From contig NZ_OBEA01000001.1 of the NCBI RefSeq assembly GCF_900215355.1, forward strand, positions 620,001 through 684,000: a stretch of DNA of 64,000 nt, given 5' to 3'. The DNA comes from Pseudooceanicola antarcticus (lineage in GTDB: Bacteria; Pseudomonadota; Alphaproteobacteria; Rhodobacterales; Rhodobacteraceae). This document shows, piece by piece, positions 1 through 8,570 of this stretch (the stretch's first letter is position 1; every line of letters begins with the position of its first letter). The translations under genes and the position numbers were made by a program. The notes under the pieces were generated by a model. The model was not told the DNA's origin, did not search any database, and was given only the letters and a program-made list of their open reading frames with translations.

Positions 1-450
1 GGGCGTGAAGGCGGCGACGGGTCCGACGGCCTCTTTCACCGTGATCTGGGTGACGCCGGGCTTGCGGGCCGGGATGACCTGGCCATAGGCGCGGCGGGCT
101 TCCTCGGCGAACCAGTCGATGGTGTCGCAGGCGCCCATGACCTCGACCCGGGCCTCGGCCAGCGGCTTGCCCTGTTCGGCGGTCATGATCGCGGCAACCT
201 CATCGGCGCGGCCCCGCAGGATGTCGGCGGCGCGGCGCATGATCTTCGAGCGCTCGAAGGGGCCTGTGCGCTTCCAGTCCTGGAAGGTGCGGTCGACGGC
301 GGCGAGCGCCCGGTCCAGGTCCTCGATGCCCGCATGGGCGACGGTGCCGATCTCGGTCCCCGTCGCCGGGTTCACCACCGGCAGCGTCCGGCCGGAGGCG
401 GCGGGGCACCATTCGCCGTCGATCAGAAGAAGCGTGTCTGGATAGCTCAT
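1..450 (-). CDS. Aldehyde dehydrogenase, N-terminal part (gene runs off the left end)
   Basis: The first 150 codons of an NAD(P)-dependent aldehyde dehydrogenase are read from an ATG at 450 leftwards. The protein opens with a DGEW segment, an NPATG motif and the QGKPLAEA motif near residue 90, which are typical of the N-terminal cofactor-binding part of this family (succinate-semialdehyde dehydrogenase-like members look the same here). The catalytic Cys and Glu lie beyond the window, so the substrate cannot be judged. It runs in the same direction as the dioxygenase operon to its right but is separated by about 290 bp with hairpins, so it is probably its own unit. An aromatic aldehyde such as vanillin is possible from context only. 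Confidence 0.85.
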   Translation of the reverse strand, partial: MSYPDTLLLIDGEWCPAASGRTLPVVNPATGTEIGTVAHAGIEDLDRALAAVDRTFQDWKRTGPFERSKIMRRAADILRGRADEVAAIMTAEQGKPLAEARVEVMGACDTIDWFAEEARRAYGQVIPARKPGVTQITVKEAVGPVAAFTP

Positions 451-672
451 GGCCCTGTCCTTTCCTGTGCGCCAAGACTTGGCCAATCTGTCAAATATTT
501 TGAGCACAGTTGCAAGGCAGAGATCCGCGCCCACCGGGGCCACCCAGAGGGTTTCGCGTGATTATGAAGCTTTCTTGACGATTGACGCCGGTGCACGGGT
601 GACATCTGCGGCGAATACTGAGCGTCTTTGGCATCAAACGGGGAAGATTTTGCCGGGTTTCGACGCCCCGAA

Positions 673-728
673 GGCTCGAATCTTCGAGCCGGAGAGGGCC
701 GGGGCCTGCGCAATCGCGGGCCCCGGCC
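673..728 (-). terminator. Two tandem hairpins after the dioxygenase operon
   Basis: Positions 673-690 form a perfect inverted repeat with 7-8 bp arms. Positions 697-728 form a second, very GC-rich hairpin with 10-bp perfect arms extended by a further 3 bp. They lie just beyond the stop codon at 741 of the last gene of the leftward operon. There is no clear T-run, so they may end transcription weakly or protect the mRNA 3' end. The remaining intergenic DNA up to the aldehyde dehydrogenase start shows only a short TCAAA/TTTGA dyad at 491-503. Confidence 0.5.
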
Positions 729-740
729 GTGCGTTGGTGC

Positions 741-1070
741 TCAGCCCTCTCCCCGGAGCGGGGTCATCGGATCAGAGATCCGATGCGCCTGGAAGGTGTC
801 GGGCAGGGGGGTCATCTCGATCTTTGACACCAGGCCTTCGCGGTTGAAGGGGTCGCCTTCGGCAAAGGCGCGGGCATCGGCGAGGCTTGCGGCCTCCAGC
901 ACGCCGAAATTGCCGATCCCGCCTTCGTCACCGAGGATGGCCGAGCCGATCAGGACGCGGGCCAGGCCCTCTCCGCCAGATTGCACCCAGGCGCGGTGCG
1001 CGGGACGATGTTCGTCCCGCTTGGCATCCACGCCGGGGTGATGCAGGCAGCGCATCAGGAAATAGGCCAT
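741..1070 (-). CDS. YciI-like (YCII-related) small protein
   Basis: This 109-residue protein begins MAYFLMRCLHHPG and has the length and the conserved histidine/GD pattern (AFAEGDPF near the middle) of the YCII-related ferredoxin-like fold. Such proteins are small dimers, some with isomerase or dehalogenase-like chemistry, but most have no known substrate. The start at 1070 is chosen because its ATG overlaps the stop of the dioxygenase beta-subunit gene (ATGA), indicating translational coupling. As the last gene of the ligAB-type operon it may act on a ring-cleavage product, which is an inference from position only. Confidence 0.75.
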   Translation of the reverse strand: MAYFLMRCLHHPGVDAKRDEHRPAHRAWVQSGGEGLARVLIGSAILGDEGGIGNFGVLEAASLADARAFAEGDPFNREGLVSKIEMTPLPDTFQAHRISDPMTPLRGEG

Positions 1071-1909
1071 CAGGCGTTCTCCAGCACCACCATGCCGGCG
1101 CCGGTCATCGAGGCGGGGGCATAGTAATGGCGATGCTTGAGCTCGACCTTCGGGTTCATCGCGGCACGCATGACCAGCCACATGATCAGCTCTGCGCCTT
1201 CCGAGCCGAACTGCTCGACGTAGTCCTCGCGGGACATGTCGCGGTACTTCTCGAAGTCATTGGCGATACCGTCCAGCCAGGCCTCGTCGGCCTCGCGGTT
1301 GAGGAAGCCCGCGCGGCTGCCCTGCAGCTGGTGCGACAGGCCGCCGGTGCCCATGACGACGACTTTCTCGTCGGTGGGGAAGCTCTCGATGGCTTCGCGC
1401 AGCACCTTGCCCATTTCCCAGCAGCGCTGCGGGGTGGGGATCGGATACTGGATGGTGTTGACCCAGATCGGCACGACTTTCACCGGCCAGTCCTCGGGGC
1501 GGCCGAAGAACAGCTCCATCGGCACCTGCAGCCCGTGGTCGACCTCGATCTCGCGGCAGACCAGCGGGTCGAAGTGGTTCTCGACCAGCTTGTCGACGAA
1601 ATGCCAGGAGAGGTCGGTGGCACCCTGGAAATCGGGCACGGCGCGCGGGCCCCAGCCTTCGTCGACGGGCTTGTAGCTCTCGGCCACGCCGACGGCGAAG
1701 GTCGGCACGCGGTCCAGGAAGAAGGTGTTGCCGTGGTCGTTGAAGACCACCACGGCGATGTCGGGCTTCTTGTCGGCCATCCACTGCTTGCCGGGGATGT
1801 ATCCGTCGAAGAAGGGTTTCCAGTCGGGGGTCTCGGTCAGACCCTTGTCGATCGCAATCCCGATGGAGGGTACGTGGCTGGTGCCCACGCCGCCAATGAT
1901 CTCGGCCAT
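1070..1909 (-). CDS. ligB: LigB-type extradiol dioxygenase beta (catalytic) subunit
   Basis: A 279-residue class III extradiol dioxygenase catalytic subunit, closely resembling LigB of protocatechuate 4,5-dioxygenase. Family residues are visible: His12 (GTSHVPS), His59 (FNDHGNT) and Glu240 (GSEGAELIMW) as the Fe(II) ligands and His193 (GTGGLSHQLQG) as the catalytic base. The spacing matches LigB with a two-residue offset. It cleaves a catechol- or gallol-type carboxylic acid such as protocatechuate or gallate meta to the hydroxyls; which one cannot be decided here. It pairs with the small subunit directly upstream, whose stop overlaps its start. Co-location with an aryl O-demethylase suggests it receives the demethylated product. 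Confidence 0.9.
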   Translation of the reverse strand: MAEIIGGVGTSHVPSIGIAIDKGLTETPDWKPFFDGYIPGKQWMADKKPDIAVVVFNDHGNTFFLDRVPTFAVGVAESYKPVDEGWGPRAVPDFQGATDLSWHFVDKLVENHFDPLVCREIEVDHGLQVPMELFFGRPEDWPVKVVPIWVNTIQYPIPTPQRCWEMGKVLREAIESFPTDEKVVVMGTGGLSHQLQGSRAGFLNREADEAWLDGIANDFEKYRDMSREDYVEQFGSEGAELIMWLVMRAAMNPKVELKHRHYYAPASMTGAGMVVLENA

Positions 1910-2247
1910 TATTCTTTCCCCAGTCGTTGTTTCAGGAAGTCGGCGTGATCCATCTGCGCCTGGGCGGCGCCGATCTCGGTCATCACGGCAGGGTCGATGG
2001 CGGCGATCTTCAGGATGAAGAAGAGGTTGCCGCCAAGCGCCACCATGTCGTGCCAGTTGCGCGACATCACGGCGGCCTTTTCTTCCGCGCTCAGCCCGTA
2101 GCTGTCGAGGAAGGCTTCCTCGTCGGCCTTGAAGGCTTCGCGGTTCTCGGGACGGCCAAGGGACATGGCCATCTTGTTCAGCTTGTAGCCGCGGATCGAA
2201 CCCTGACGATCATAGAGCGGCGTTTCGGGAATGGCTGAGCCAGTCAT
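1909..2247 (-). CDS. ligA: LigA-type extradiol dioxygenase alpha (small) subunit
   Basis: A 112-residue protein with the features of the LigA family: an early GYKLN segment, an ENREAF segment, the LSAEEKAAV helix and the RNWHDMVALGGN motif. In protocatechuate 4,5-dioxygenase this small helical subunit covers the active site of the beta subunit. It is somewhat shorter than Sphingobium LigA (about 139 residues, from memory). Its start codon overlaps the stop of the upstream hydrolase gene by one base and its stop overlaps the ligB start, so all three are translationally coupled. Confidence 0.88.
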   Translation of the reverse strand: MTGSAIPETPLYDRQGSIRGYKLNKMAMSLGRPENREAFKADEEAFLDSYGLSAEEKAAVMSRNWHDMVALGGNLFFILKIAAIDPAVMTEIGAAQAQMDHADFLKQRLGKE

Positions 2248-2957
2248 CAGGCGTCCTCCTGTCCTGCGGTGAACTGCGCGTCGAACCAGCCCTTGATGAC
2301 CTGCATCATCTTCTCGGGGCGTTCGACGGGCAGGAAATGGCCCGCGCCGTCAATGACGTGAACCTCTGCATGCGGCAGCAGGGCCGCGATTTCGTGGTGT
2401 TGCGGTGCCGGGGACCAGCCGTCCTGCGCGCCGGTGATCAGCAGCACGGGGCAGCGCACCTGCATCAGGCCGGGCTTGGCGTCGGGGCGGTGCAGCAGGG
2501 CCATGATCTGGCGCTCGTGCACATCGGCGCCCATCTTCAGCACCATGTCGGTCAGGTCGGCGACCAGCGCCGCGTCGTTCACGCGGGCCGGGTCCAGCAT
2601 CGGCGGCAGCCATTCGGCAGCCAGGCCTTCCATGTCCTCGTGGCCAAGGGCGATCTTCGCCAGCCGCTTGGGCTCTTCGCCCGGCTTGCGGCCATCGTGG
2701 CCGGTGTTGGCAAGGATCATGCCGCGGACGCGGCCGGGTGCCTGGCGCGCCATCTCCATCGCCACGCGACCGCCCATGGAGTGGCCGGCCAGCAGCAATT
2801 CTCCGGGATGTTCGGAGAGCAGGCGCGCGGCCATCGACTCGATCCGCGTATCGCGGGAGACATCGGCATTGGCGACGGGAAAGGGCGAGGCTTCGGCGAG
2901 CGCACGCCAGACGCGGGCATCGGACACCAGTCCAGGTATCAGAAGCAATGTCGTCAT
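2247..2957 (-). CDS. Alpha/beta hydrolase
   Basis: A 236-residue single-domain alpha/beta hydrolase. The nucleophile elbow is GHSMGG with Ser60, the acid is Asp179 in ITGAQDGWSP, and the base is His207 in DGAGHFLP, so the triad is complete. The start at 2957 (MTTLLLIPGL) is chosen because it begins at the first beta strand; longer upstream frames would run through the promoter and operator. It is the first gene of the leftward ligAB operon. It could hydrolyse an ester or lactone made from, or feeding into, the aromatic pathway, but the substrate cannot be read from sequence. It is not a LigI-type PDC hydrolase, which belongs to the amidohydrolase fold. Confidence 0.85.
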   Translation of the reverse strand: MTTLLLIPGLVSDARVWRALAEASPFPVANADVSRDTRIESMAARLLSEHPGELLLAGHSMGGRVAMEMARQAPGRVRGMILANTGHDGRKPGEEPKRLAKIALGHEDMEGLAAEWLPPMLDPARVNDAALVADLTDMVLKMGADVHERQIMALLHRPDAKPGLMQVRCPVLLITGAQDGWSPAPQHHEIAALLPHAEVHVIDGAGHFLPVERPEKMMQVIKGWFDAQFTAGQEDA

Positions 2958-3039
2958 GGAGGCCCTCCCCTGCCCTTGCGCATACATTGGCGGCCAAGAT
3001 AGCCCGAAATTCGGCTCCGGACAAGGGATGATCACTGAT

Positions 3040-3051
3040 AATGTATACATT
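3040..3051. promoter_or_regulatory. GTATAC-type palindrome (GntR operator candidate) in the divergent hydrolase/gntR promoter
   Basis: The perfect 12-bp palindrome AATGTATACATT lies 82 bp before the hydrolase-ligAB operon and 87 bp before the gntR start. The same core recurs at 3105, 3992 and 8571, with a variant at 5559. The GT-N2-AC core is the form commonly bound by FCD-type GntR repressors. A degenerate copy (CGCATACA) lies at 2979-2986. Confidence 0.75.
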
Positions 3052-3104
3052 GGGCTGGGCCGCAGCGCGGATTCGCGCGGGGGGTTGGCCTGCGCGGAAG
3101 GCCG

Positions 3105-3112
3105 TGTATACA
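3105..3112. promoter_or_regulatory. TGTATACA site close before gntR (autoregulation candidate)
   Basis: The palindrome TGTATACA ends 26 bp before the ATG of the GntR-family gene, a position where a bound repressor would block its transcription. It is the second site in this divergent intergenic region. Confidence 0.65.
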
Positions 3113-3138
3113 GAAAGTTCAACCGACAGGAGAGGCTC

Positions 3139-3885
3139 ATGGCATCGCGGACAAGTGCAAAAACCCATACCATGCGCGCGCTGATGGAGCTGCGGCAGCG
3201 GATCACCAAGGGTGAGCTGCCCGGCGGCACGCGCCTCTTCGAGGTTGCCATGGCCGAGGATCTGCAGATCTCTCGTACCCCCGTGCGCGAGGCCATGTCG
3301 CGGCTGGCCGAGGAAGGTCTGCTGGAGCGCGCGCCCAATGGTGGCTTCATGGTCCGCAGCTTCGCCTATGCGGATGTGCTGGATACGCTGGAGCTGCGCG
3401 GGCTGCTGGAAGGCACCGTGGCGCGTCTGGCCGCCGAGCGCGGCGTGTCGGACGCCAAGCTGCGCGAGATCACCGAGATCGTGCGCAAGCTGGACGAGGT
3501 CTTTGGCGACGAGCCCGGCGAGGTTGATTTTGAAGCCTATTCCGACCTCAACGGCCAGTTCCACGATGCCCTGGCCGCGCTGCCCGGTTCCGCCACCTTC
3601 GAGCGCGAGCTGGCGCGGGTCAAAAGCCTGCCCTTCGCCTCTCCCTCGGCGTTCCTGCCCAACGAGGGGCGCCTGTCGGCCTTCCGCCGCTCGCTGGCCA
3701 TCGGCCAGGAACAGCACCGGGAGCTGGTCGCCGCCATCGCCGCCCGAGAGGGCGCGCGGGCCGAGGCCCTGGCGCGCGAACACGCGCTCGCGGCCCGGCG
3801 CAATCTTGAATACATTTTCTCGACCGAGCACAGCGAAGTCACCACGGTTCCCGGCCTCGAGCTGGTCGCCCCTGCAGAAAAGTGA
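3139..3885 (+). CDS. GntR-family transcriptional regulator, FCD (FadR-like) type
   Basis: A 248-residue regulator with an N-terminal winged helix (the ISRTPVREAMSRLAEEGLLER stretch, about residues 48-70) and a helical FCD effector domain. The latter contains the ELRGLLEG helix, an EAYSDLNGQFHDAL motif and a late EQHRELVAAI histidine, the usual metal/carboxylate ligands of this class. The start at 3139 follows a GGAGAGG ribosome site; in-frame sequence further upstream crosses the operator and is not coding. It is divergent from the hydrolase-ligAB operon and precedes ligM, and its likely operators stand before every unit of the region. It probably senses an aromatic acid or pathway intermediate and acts as a repressor, although this is inferred. 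Confidence 0.88.
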   Translation: MASRTSAKTHTMRALMELRQRITKGELPGGTRLFEVAMAEDLQISRTPVREAMSRLAEEGLLERAPNGGFMVRSFAYADVLDTLELRGLLEGTVARLAAERGVSDAKLREITEIVRKLDEVFGDEPGEVDFEAYSDLNGQFHDALAALPGSATFERELARVKSLPFASPSAFLPNEGRLSAFRRSLAIGQEQHRELVAAIAAREGARAEALAREHALAARRNLEYIFSTEHSEVTTVPGLELVAPAEK

Positions 3886-3991
3886 CTTGGGGCTGACCCT
3901 TTAAAAAAGGCGAAAATGCGCAGAAATCCGCGACCGAAGGTGGGGGCGCGAAGAATTTTCTCTTGCTTTTTGCCGCGCAACTGGCGATCCC

Positions 3992-4001
3992 ATGTATACA
4001 T
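3992..4001. promoter_or_regulatory. GTATAC operator before the O-demethylase gene
   Basis: The palindrome ATGTATACAT lies 27 bp before the ligM start. The leader from here to the ribosome site closely matches the metF leader at 8572-8604: both continue with a GTGTTTTGG segment and a GGAGGAG ribosome site. Confidence 0.75.
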
Positions 4002-4028
4002 TCACATGTGTTTTGGGAGGAGCCTCAC

Positions 4029-5435
4029 ATGGCAAACCAGAATCTCACCTCGGCAATCGCGGGCGCCGGCAATGCTGTCGACCTGCTGCGCAATTCCCGT
4101 AGCGGCATCTATGTCTATCCGGTCGTTGCTCCGGAATTCTCCAACTGGCGCAGCGAACAGAAGGCCTGGCGCGACACCGCCGTGCTCTTCGACCAGTCGC
4201 ACCACATGGACGAGCTGATCGTCGAAGGCCCTGACGCCGAAGCCTTCCTGGCCTATGTCGGCATCAACGGCTTCAAGAACTTCGACCTGAACCGCGCCAA
4301 GCACTTCGTGCCCGTCACCCCGGCCGGCCACGTCATCGGCGACATGATCATCTTCCGCGAGCGTGAGGACAAATTCGTCCTCGTCGGCCGCCAGCCGACC
4401 GCCAACTGGACCAAGTTCCAGGCCTCGATCGGCAAGTGGAACGTCCGCCTGCACCACGATCCGCGCTCTGATTCGCGCCCCGAAGGCGAGCGCGTGCTGC
4501 GCACCCACTACCGCTTCCAGATCCAGGGCCCCGACGCCGACAAGATCTTCACCGAGCTGAACGGCGGCCCGGTTCCCGAGATCAAGTTCTTCTGCGTCGA
4601 CTGGATCAACATCGGCTCCCGCAAGGTGCAGGCGCTGCGTCACGGCATGGCCGGCGCACCGGGCCTGGAAATCTGGGGTCCCTACAAGGACAAGGACTAC
4701 ATCCTGTCCACCATCCTGGAAGCCGCCGAGAAGGTCGGCGTCGACCTGCGTCGCGTCGGTTCGCGTGCCTATTCCACCAACACCCTGGAATCCGGCTGGA
4801 TCCCCTCGCCGCTGCCCGGCATCTACACCGGCGACGGCATGATGGCCGAGTACCGTGACTGGCTGGGCGCTGACGCCTACGAAGCCGTCGGCTCGATCGG
4901 TGGTTCCTACGTGTCCCCGAACATCGAGGACTACTACACCAACCCGTTCGAACTGGGCTACGGCTTCTACATCGGCTGGAAGAAGGACGACTTCATCGGC
5001 AAGGACGCCCTGACCAAGCTGAAGGACGCGCCCTCCAACCGCAAGAAGGTCACCTTCGAGTGGAACCCGGAAGACGTGATGAAGGTCATCCAGTCCAACT
5101 TCGAGGATGGCGTTCCCTACAAGTGGATCGACTTCCCGCAGCCGAACTACGCCTCGTCCTCGGCCGACATGGTCATGAACGGCGACAAGATGGTCGGTAT
5201 GTCCATGTTCAACGGCTACTCCTACAACGAGCGCCGCGTGCTCTCGCTGGGTGTGGTTTCCCAGGACGTGCAGGTCGGCGACGTGCTGACCCTGAAGTGG
5301 GGCGAGTCGGACGAGACCCAGAAGACCTCGACCGAGAAGCACCGCCAGGCGGACATCCGGGTGCGTGTCTCCGACACCCCCTACGCCCGCGAAGCCCGCG
5401 AAAACTACGCGGACAGCTGGCGCACCAAGGGCTAA
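4029..5435 (+). CDS. ligM: Tetrahydrofolate-dependent aryl O-demethylase, LigM/DesA type (GcvT fold)
   Basis: A 468-residue GcvT-fold protein very like LigM/DesA of Sphingobium (about 471 residues), which move the methyl group of vanillate, 3-O-methylgallate or syringate to tetrahydrofolate. Recognised stretches are YVYPVVAPEFSNWRSEQ (from residue 28) and LFDQSHHMDEL (from residue 53). From memory of the LigM structure, Tyr30, His59 and Arg121 match substrate/THF contacts, and Tyr248 (GSRAYSTN) is the best match to the catalytic tyrosine. It is clearly longer than DMSP demethylase DmdA. A strong GGGAGGAG ribosome site precedes the start, and codon use is strongly biased to C-ending codons, suggesting high expression. 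The MetF-like gene downstream would recycle the methyl-THF. Confidence 0.88.
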   Translation: MANQNLTSAIAGAGNAVDLLRNSRSGIYVYPVVAPEFSNWRSEQKAWRDTAVLFDQSHHMDELIVEGPDAEAFLAYVGINGFKNFDLNRAKHFVPVTPAGHVIGDMIIFREREDKFVLVGRQPTANWTKFQASIGKWNVRLHHDPRSDSRPEGERVLRTHYRFQIQGPDADKIFTELNGGPVPEIKFFCVDWINIGSRKVQALRHGMAGAPGLEIWGPYKDKDYILSTILEAAEKVGVDLRRVGSRAYSTNTLESGWIPSPLPGIYTGDGMMAEYRDWLGADAYEAVGSIGGSYVSPNIEDYYTNPFELGYGFYIGWKKDDFIGKDALTKLKDAPSNRKKVTFEWNPEDVMKVIQSNFEDGVPYKWIDFPQPNYASSSADMVMNGDKMVGMSMFNGYSYNERRVLSLGVVSQDVQVGDVLTLKWGESDETQKTSTEKHRQADIRVRVSDTPYAREARENYADSWRTKG

Positions 5436-5442
5436 TCGCCAG

Positions 5443-5494
5443 CGCCCCCGGTTTTCCGGGGGCGTGTATCCGCGCCGGGTTCGGCCCGGCGCGG
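5443..5494 (+). terminator. Two hairpins between ligM and the TRAP operon
   Basis: Positions 5443-5464 fold into a 9-bp GC stem with a TTTT loop, and 5470-5494 fold into a perfect 10-bp stem with a 5-base loop. No T-run follows, so this is either a weak terminator or a 3'-end stabiliser that separates abundant ligM mRNA from the transporter genes, which have their own operator. Confidence 0.6.
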
Positions 5495-5558
5495 ATCTGC
5501 CCTTGAATCTAGGTGCTCGCGCTGATTTCATTCGCGTTCCGCACTGAATTGAATATTC

Positions 5559-5568
5559 TGTGTACACA
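5559..5568. promoter_or_regulatory. Variant operator (TGTGTACACA) before the TRAP transporter genes
   Basis: This perfect 10-bp palindrome contains the GT-N2-AC core of the other sites but with a different centre. It lies 63 bp before dctP. It is the weakest member of the set, but its position fits co-regulation of uptake with catabolism. Confidence 0.55.
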
Positions 5569-5631
5569 TGGACCGTGGCCGCCTGCTTGGGAGTGAAGCA
5601 GCCGCCGACGGTAGACACTGGGAGGTAGACC

Positions 5632-6612
5632 ATGATCCGTACCAAATTCGCCTCGCTGGCCTTTGCCGGCGCCCTTTCTCTGGCCGGCGGCCTTTCCGCC
5701 CAGGCCGAAGAGCTGTCCTTCGCCCACTTCGTGCCGCCGGGCCACACGCTGACCGCAGCCGTGATCGAGCCCCTGGCCGAGAGCGTCGGTGAATCCTCCG
5801 ACCTGACCATCCGAGTCTATCCGGGCGGCGAGCTGGGCAAGGGCCCGCTCGAGCAGTACGTCCGCGTGGTGCAGGGCGTGGCCGACATCGTCTGGGGCCT
5901 GCCGGGCTACACCTCGTCGCAGTTCCAGAAGACCATGATCGCCGAAATGCCGGGTGTCATCGCCGATGGCGAGCCGGGCTATCCGGCCATCTGGAACGCC
6001 ATGGAGCTGATCGAGAGCGAGTTCCCGGCCACCAAGCCGCTGGCCGTCTGGACCTCGGAACCCAACGTCTTCATCATGAAGGACAAGGAAATCCGCTCGC
6101 CGGAAGACCTGGCCGGCCTGAAGATGCGTGTTGCGGGTTCCACCTCGGCGCTGATGATCGAAGCCCTGGGCGCGACCCCGGTGCAGATGCCCGCGGGCGA
6201 GATCTACAACGCGCTGCAGACCGGCCTGATCGACGGCGTGGTCACCGGCTCTTCCGCGATTGCCGACTTCAAGCTGAACGAAGTCGCAAACTCCTACACC
6301 ATCGGCGCGCCGCTCGGCCGTCTGACCTTCTACGTGGTGATGAACCAGGGTCGCTATGACGGTCTGACCGACGAGCAGAAGGCCGCCATCGACGCCGTTG
6401 CCGGTGCGCCCCTGTCGGAAAGCGCCGAGAAGGCATGGAACGCCCTGGCGGACAAGACCATCGCCATGCTGGAAGCCGACCCGGCGAAGACCGTGATCAA
6501 CCTCTCCGACGAGGAAGTCGCAGCCTTCGGCGCGGTGACCGAGCCGCTGACCGCCAAGCTGGTGGCAGACCTCGGTGCCGAGGATGTCTTTGCCGCGATG
6601 AGCGGCGAATAA
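5632..6612 (+). CDS. dctP: TRAP transporter substrate-binding protein (DctP family)
   Basis: A 326-residue periplasmic solute receptor with an N-terminal signal peptide, probably cut after AQA at about residue 25. It has the family motif LKMRVAG with Arg166, the residue that usually pairs with the substrate carboxylate, followed by an MPAGEIYNALQTG(L/I)DG segment. It starts a dctPQM operon with its own operator. The carboxylate specificity and context make an aromatic acid such as vanillate or a methoxylated relative the likely ligand, but the ligand is inferred. Confidence 0.93.
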   Translation: MIRTKFASLAFAGALSLAGGLSAQAEELSFAHFVPPGHTLTAAVIEPLAESVGESSDLTIRVYPGGELGKGPLEQYVRVVQGVADIVWGLPGYTSSQFQKTMIAEMPGVIADGEPGYPAIWNAMELIESEFPATKPLAVWTSEPNVFIMKDKEIRSPEDLAGLKMRVAGSTSALMIEALGATPVQMPAGEIYNALQTGLIDGVVTGSSAIADFKLNEVANSYTIGAPLGRLTFYVVMNQGRYDGLTDEQKAAIDAVAGAPLSESAEKAWNALADKTIAMLEADPAKTVINLSDEEVAAFGAVTEPLTAKLVADLGAEDVFAAMSGE

Positions 6613-6621
6613 GGCCCCGGA

Positions 6622-7134
6622 ATGCTGGGATATCTCAGGAAGATTGCGGACGGGCTCATTGGCCTGTCCGCTTTCGTTGGAACGCTTGGCCTCGTCTTCG
6701 TGGTGCTGGTGGTGCTGGTCGATGTGATCGGCCGCAGCTTCGGTACGCCGCTCAATGGCGGACAGGACTTCACCCAGATGGGCATGGTCATCATCGTCTT
6801 CGGCGGCATGGCGCTTTGCGACAAGCTGGGCGGACATGTCTCGGTCGACATCTTCGAGCGCAGCTTCCCCGATTGGCTGAACCACCTGATGGACATCCTG
6901 GCCGCCCTGCTGGGCGCGGTGATCTTCGTGGGGATCGCCTACACGGTCTATGACAGCTCGAAACTGTCCCAGATGCTCAACCTGACCACAAATATCGTCA
7001 ACCTGCCGAAGTGGTACTTCCAGTGGGCCCTCTCGGTGCTGGCGCTGATCACCGCCCTCGGCATGGTGCTGCGCGGGATCGACCTCACACTTTCGGGGTC
7101 CTCGGCGCGCGCGGCAAAGGAGATCCGTGAATGA
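6622..7134 (+). CDS. dctQ: TRAP transporter small membrane subunit (DctQ family)
   Basis: A 170-residue inner-membrane protein with four predicted hydrophobic helices (about residues 10-35, 48-66, 84-105 and 130-150) and the family motif GR(S)FG.P in the first half. It starts 9 bp after the dctP stop and ends overlapping the dctM start (ATGA). It forms the membrane complex with DctM. Confidence 0.9.
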   Translation: MLGYLRKIADGLIGLSAFVGTLGLVFVVLVVLVDVIGRSFGTPLNGGQDFTQMGMVIIVFGGMALCDKLGGHVSVDIFERSFPDWLNHLMDILAALLGAVIFVGIAYTVYDSSKLSQMLNLTTNIVNLPKWYFQWALSVLALITALGMVLRGIDLTLSGSSARAAKEIRE

Positions 7135-8435
7135 GCGGAGAAATGATCGGCCTTGTCGGGATGCTGATCCTGCTGGTGCTGCTGGTGCTGCGCATCCCCG
7201 TCGCCCTTGCGATGTTCGCCGTGGGTTTCGTGGGCATCTGGGCCCTGCGGGACCTCAACTCGGCCATGAGCCTCATGGCCTCGGAAAGCTTCACCCTCGC
7301 CTCCTCGGCCGAGCTGGTCGTGGTGCCGCTGTTCATCCTGATGGGCAACGTGGCCTCGGTCACCGGCATGTCGGCACGGCTCTATGATGCGGCCTACGCC
7401 ATCATCGGGCGGCTGCGCGGCGGCCTGGCCTCGGCCACGGTGCTGGGCTGCGCGGGCTTCGCCGCGCTCTCGGGCAGCTCGGTGGCCTCTGCCCTGACCA
7501 TGGGCAAGGTGTCGCTCGACCAGATGGACCGCTTCGGCTACGACAACCGGCTGTCGACGGGCGTCGTCGCGGCGGGGGGCACCCTGGGCATCCTGATCCC
7601 GCCCTCGACCGGCTTCGTGATCTACGCCATCCTGACGCAGCAGAGCATCGGGCGCCTCTTCCTTGCGGGCGTGCTGCCGGGTCTGCTGCTGCTGACGATG
7701 TTCGTCGCCACCATTTCGCTGATGTGCTGGATCTGGCCGAAGTTCGGCCCCGAAGGCCCGCGCACCACGCTGTCCGAAAAGGCTCAGGCCATGGTCGGCG
7801 CCCTGCCGGTGCTGGGCGTGGTGGTGCTGACCATCGGCGGCATCTACACCGGCATCTTCTCTCCCACCGAGGCCTCGGCCGTCGGTGCCGGGCTGGTGGT
7901 GCTGATCGGCCTGCTGCAACGCAAGCTGACCTTCGCGCGGTTCTGGGAGGCGGCCAAGGATTCGGTGGTGACCACCGCCACGGTGATGCTGATCCTGATC
8001 GCGGCGCATATGATCAACCCCTTCCTGGCGCTGACCCATATCCCCACGATGGTCGGCGACTTCCTGGCCGCGCTCGACGTGGGCCCGCTGGTGATCCTGG
8101 GTCTGATCCTGCTGACCTACCTGGTTCTGGGCTGCTTCCTGGAAGGCTTCGCCATGCTGGTGCTGACCATGCCGATCTACTTCCCGGTGATCACCCAGCT
8201 GGGCATGGATCCGATCTGGTTCGGCGTGCTGGTGGTGCTGACGCTCGAGATGGGCCTGATCTCTCCGCCCGTGGGCGTCAACGTCTTCATCGTGAAGTCG
8301 GTGGCCCGCGACGTGCCGCTTGGCCGTATCTTCGCCGGCGTCACGCCCTTCTGGCTGGCCATGTTCGTGACCCTGGCACTGCTGGTGGCCTTCCCGCAGA
8401 TTTCGCTGATTCTGCCGAATACGATGATGCAATAG
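7131..8435 (+). CDS. dctM: TRAP transporter large membrane subunit (DctM family)
   Basis: A 434-residue polytopic protein with about 12 hydrophobic segments and typical DctM stretches, including GCAGFAALSGSSVASALTMG near residue 105, GGTLGILIPPSTGFVIYA near residue 145 and the late MGLISPPVGVNVF motif. It carries the sodium-coupled substrate path of the transporter. It overlaps dctQ by 4 bp and is followed by a strong terminator. Confidence 0.94.
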   Translation: MSGEMIGLVGMLILLVLLVLRIPVALAMFAVGFVGIWALRDLNSAMSLMASESFTLASSAELVVVPLFILMGNVASVTGMSARLYDAAYAIIGRLRGGLASATVLGCAGFAALSGSSVASALTMGKVSLDQMDRFGYDNRLSTGVVAAGGTLGILIPPSTGFVIYAILTQQSIGRLFLAGVLPGLLLLTMFVATISLMCWIWPKFGPEGPRTTLSEKAQAMVGALPVLGVVVLTIGGIYTGIFSPTEASAVGAGLVVLIGLLQRKLTFARFWEAAKDSVVTTATVMLILIAAHMINPFLALTHIPTMVGDFLAALDVGPLVILGLILLTYLVLGCFLEGFAMLVLTMPIYFPVITQLGMDPIWFGVLVVLTLEMGLISPPVGVNVFIVKSVARDVPLGRIFAGVTPFWLAMFVTLALLVAFPQISLILPNTMMQ

Positions 8436-8458
8436 GGATTGGGAAACCTCTGAGTGGC

Positions 8459-8485
8459 AAACGGGGGCCTCTGGGCCCCCGTTTT
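8459..8485 (+). terminator. Rho-independent terminator after dctM
   Basis: A 9-bp GC-rich stem (8461-8469 with 8474-8482), extended by A/T pairs, ends in a TTTT run, 25 bp after the dctM stop. It separates the TRAP operon from metF. Confidence 0.88.
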
Positions 8486-8570
8486 CGTGAATACATCCGA
8501 TAGGGGTTTCCTGCGGGCCTCCGCCGAATTACCTTACAAACACGCATCACCCTTGAAAGGAGCCCCGATC

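Noticed and set aside
2434-3138. In-frame upstream extension of the GntR regulator
   Set aside because: It runs through the hydrolase gene and both operators; the ATG at 3139 has a good ribosome site and starts the winged helix at the normal place.
4029-5435. DMSP demethylase DmdA as an alternative for the GcvT-fold gene
   Set aside because: The protein is about 100 residues longer than DmdA and matches LigM/DesA in its N-terminal third and in candidate active-site residues; the neighbours are aromatic-pathway genes.
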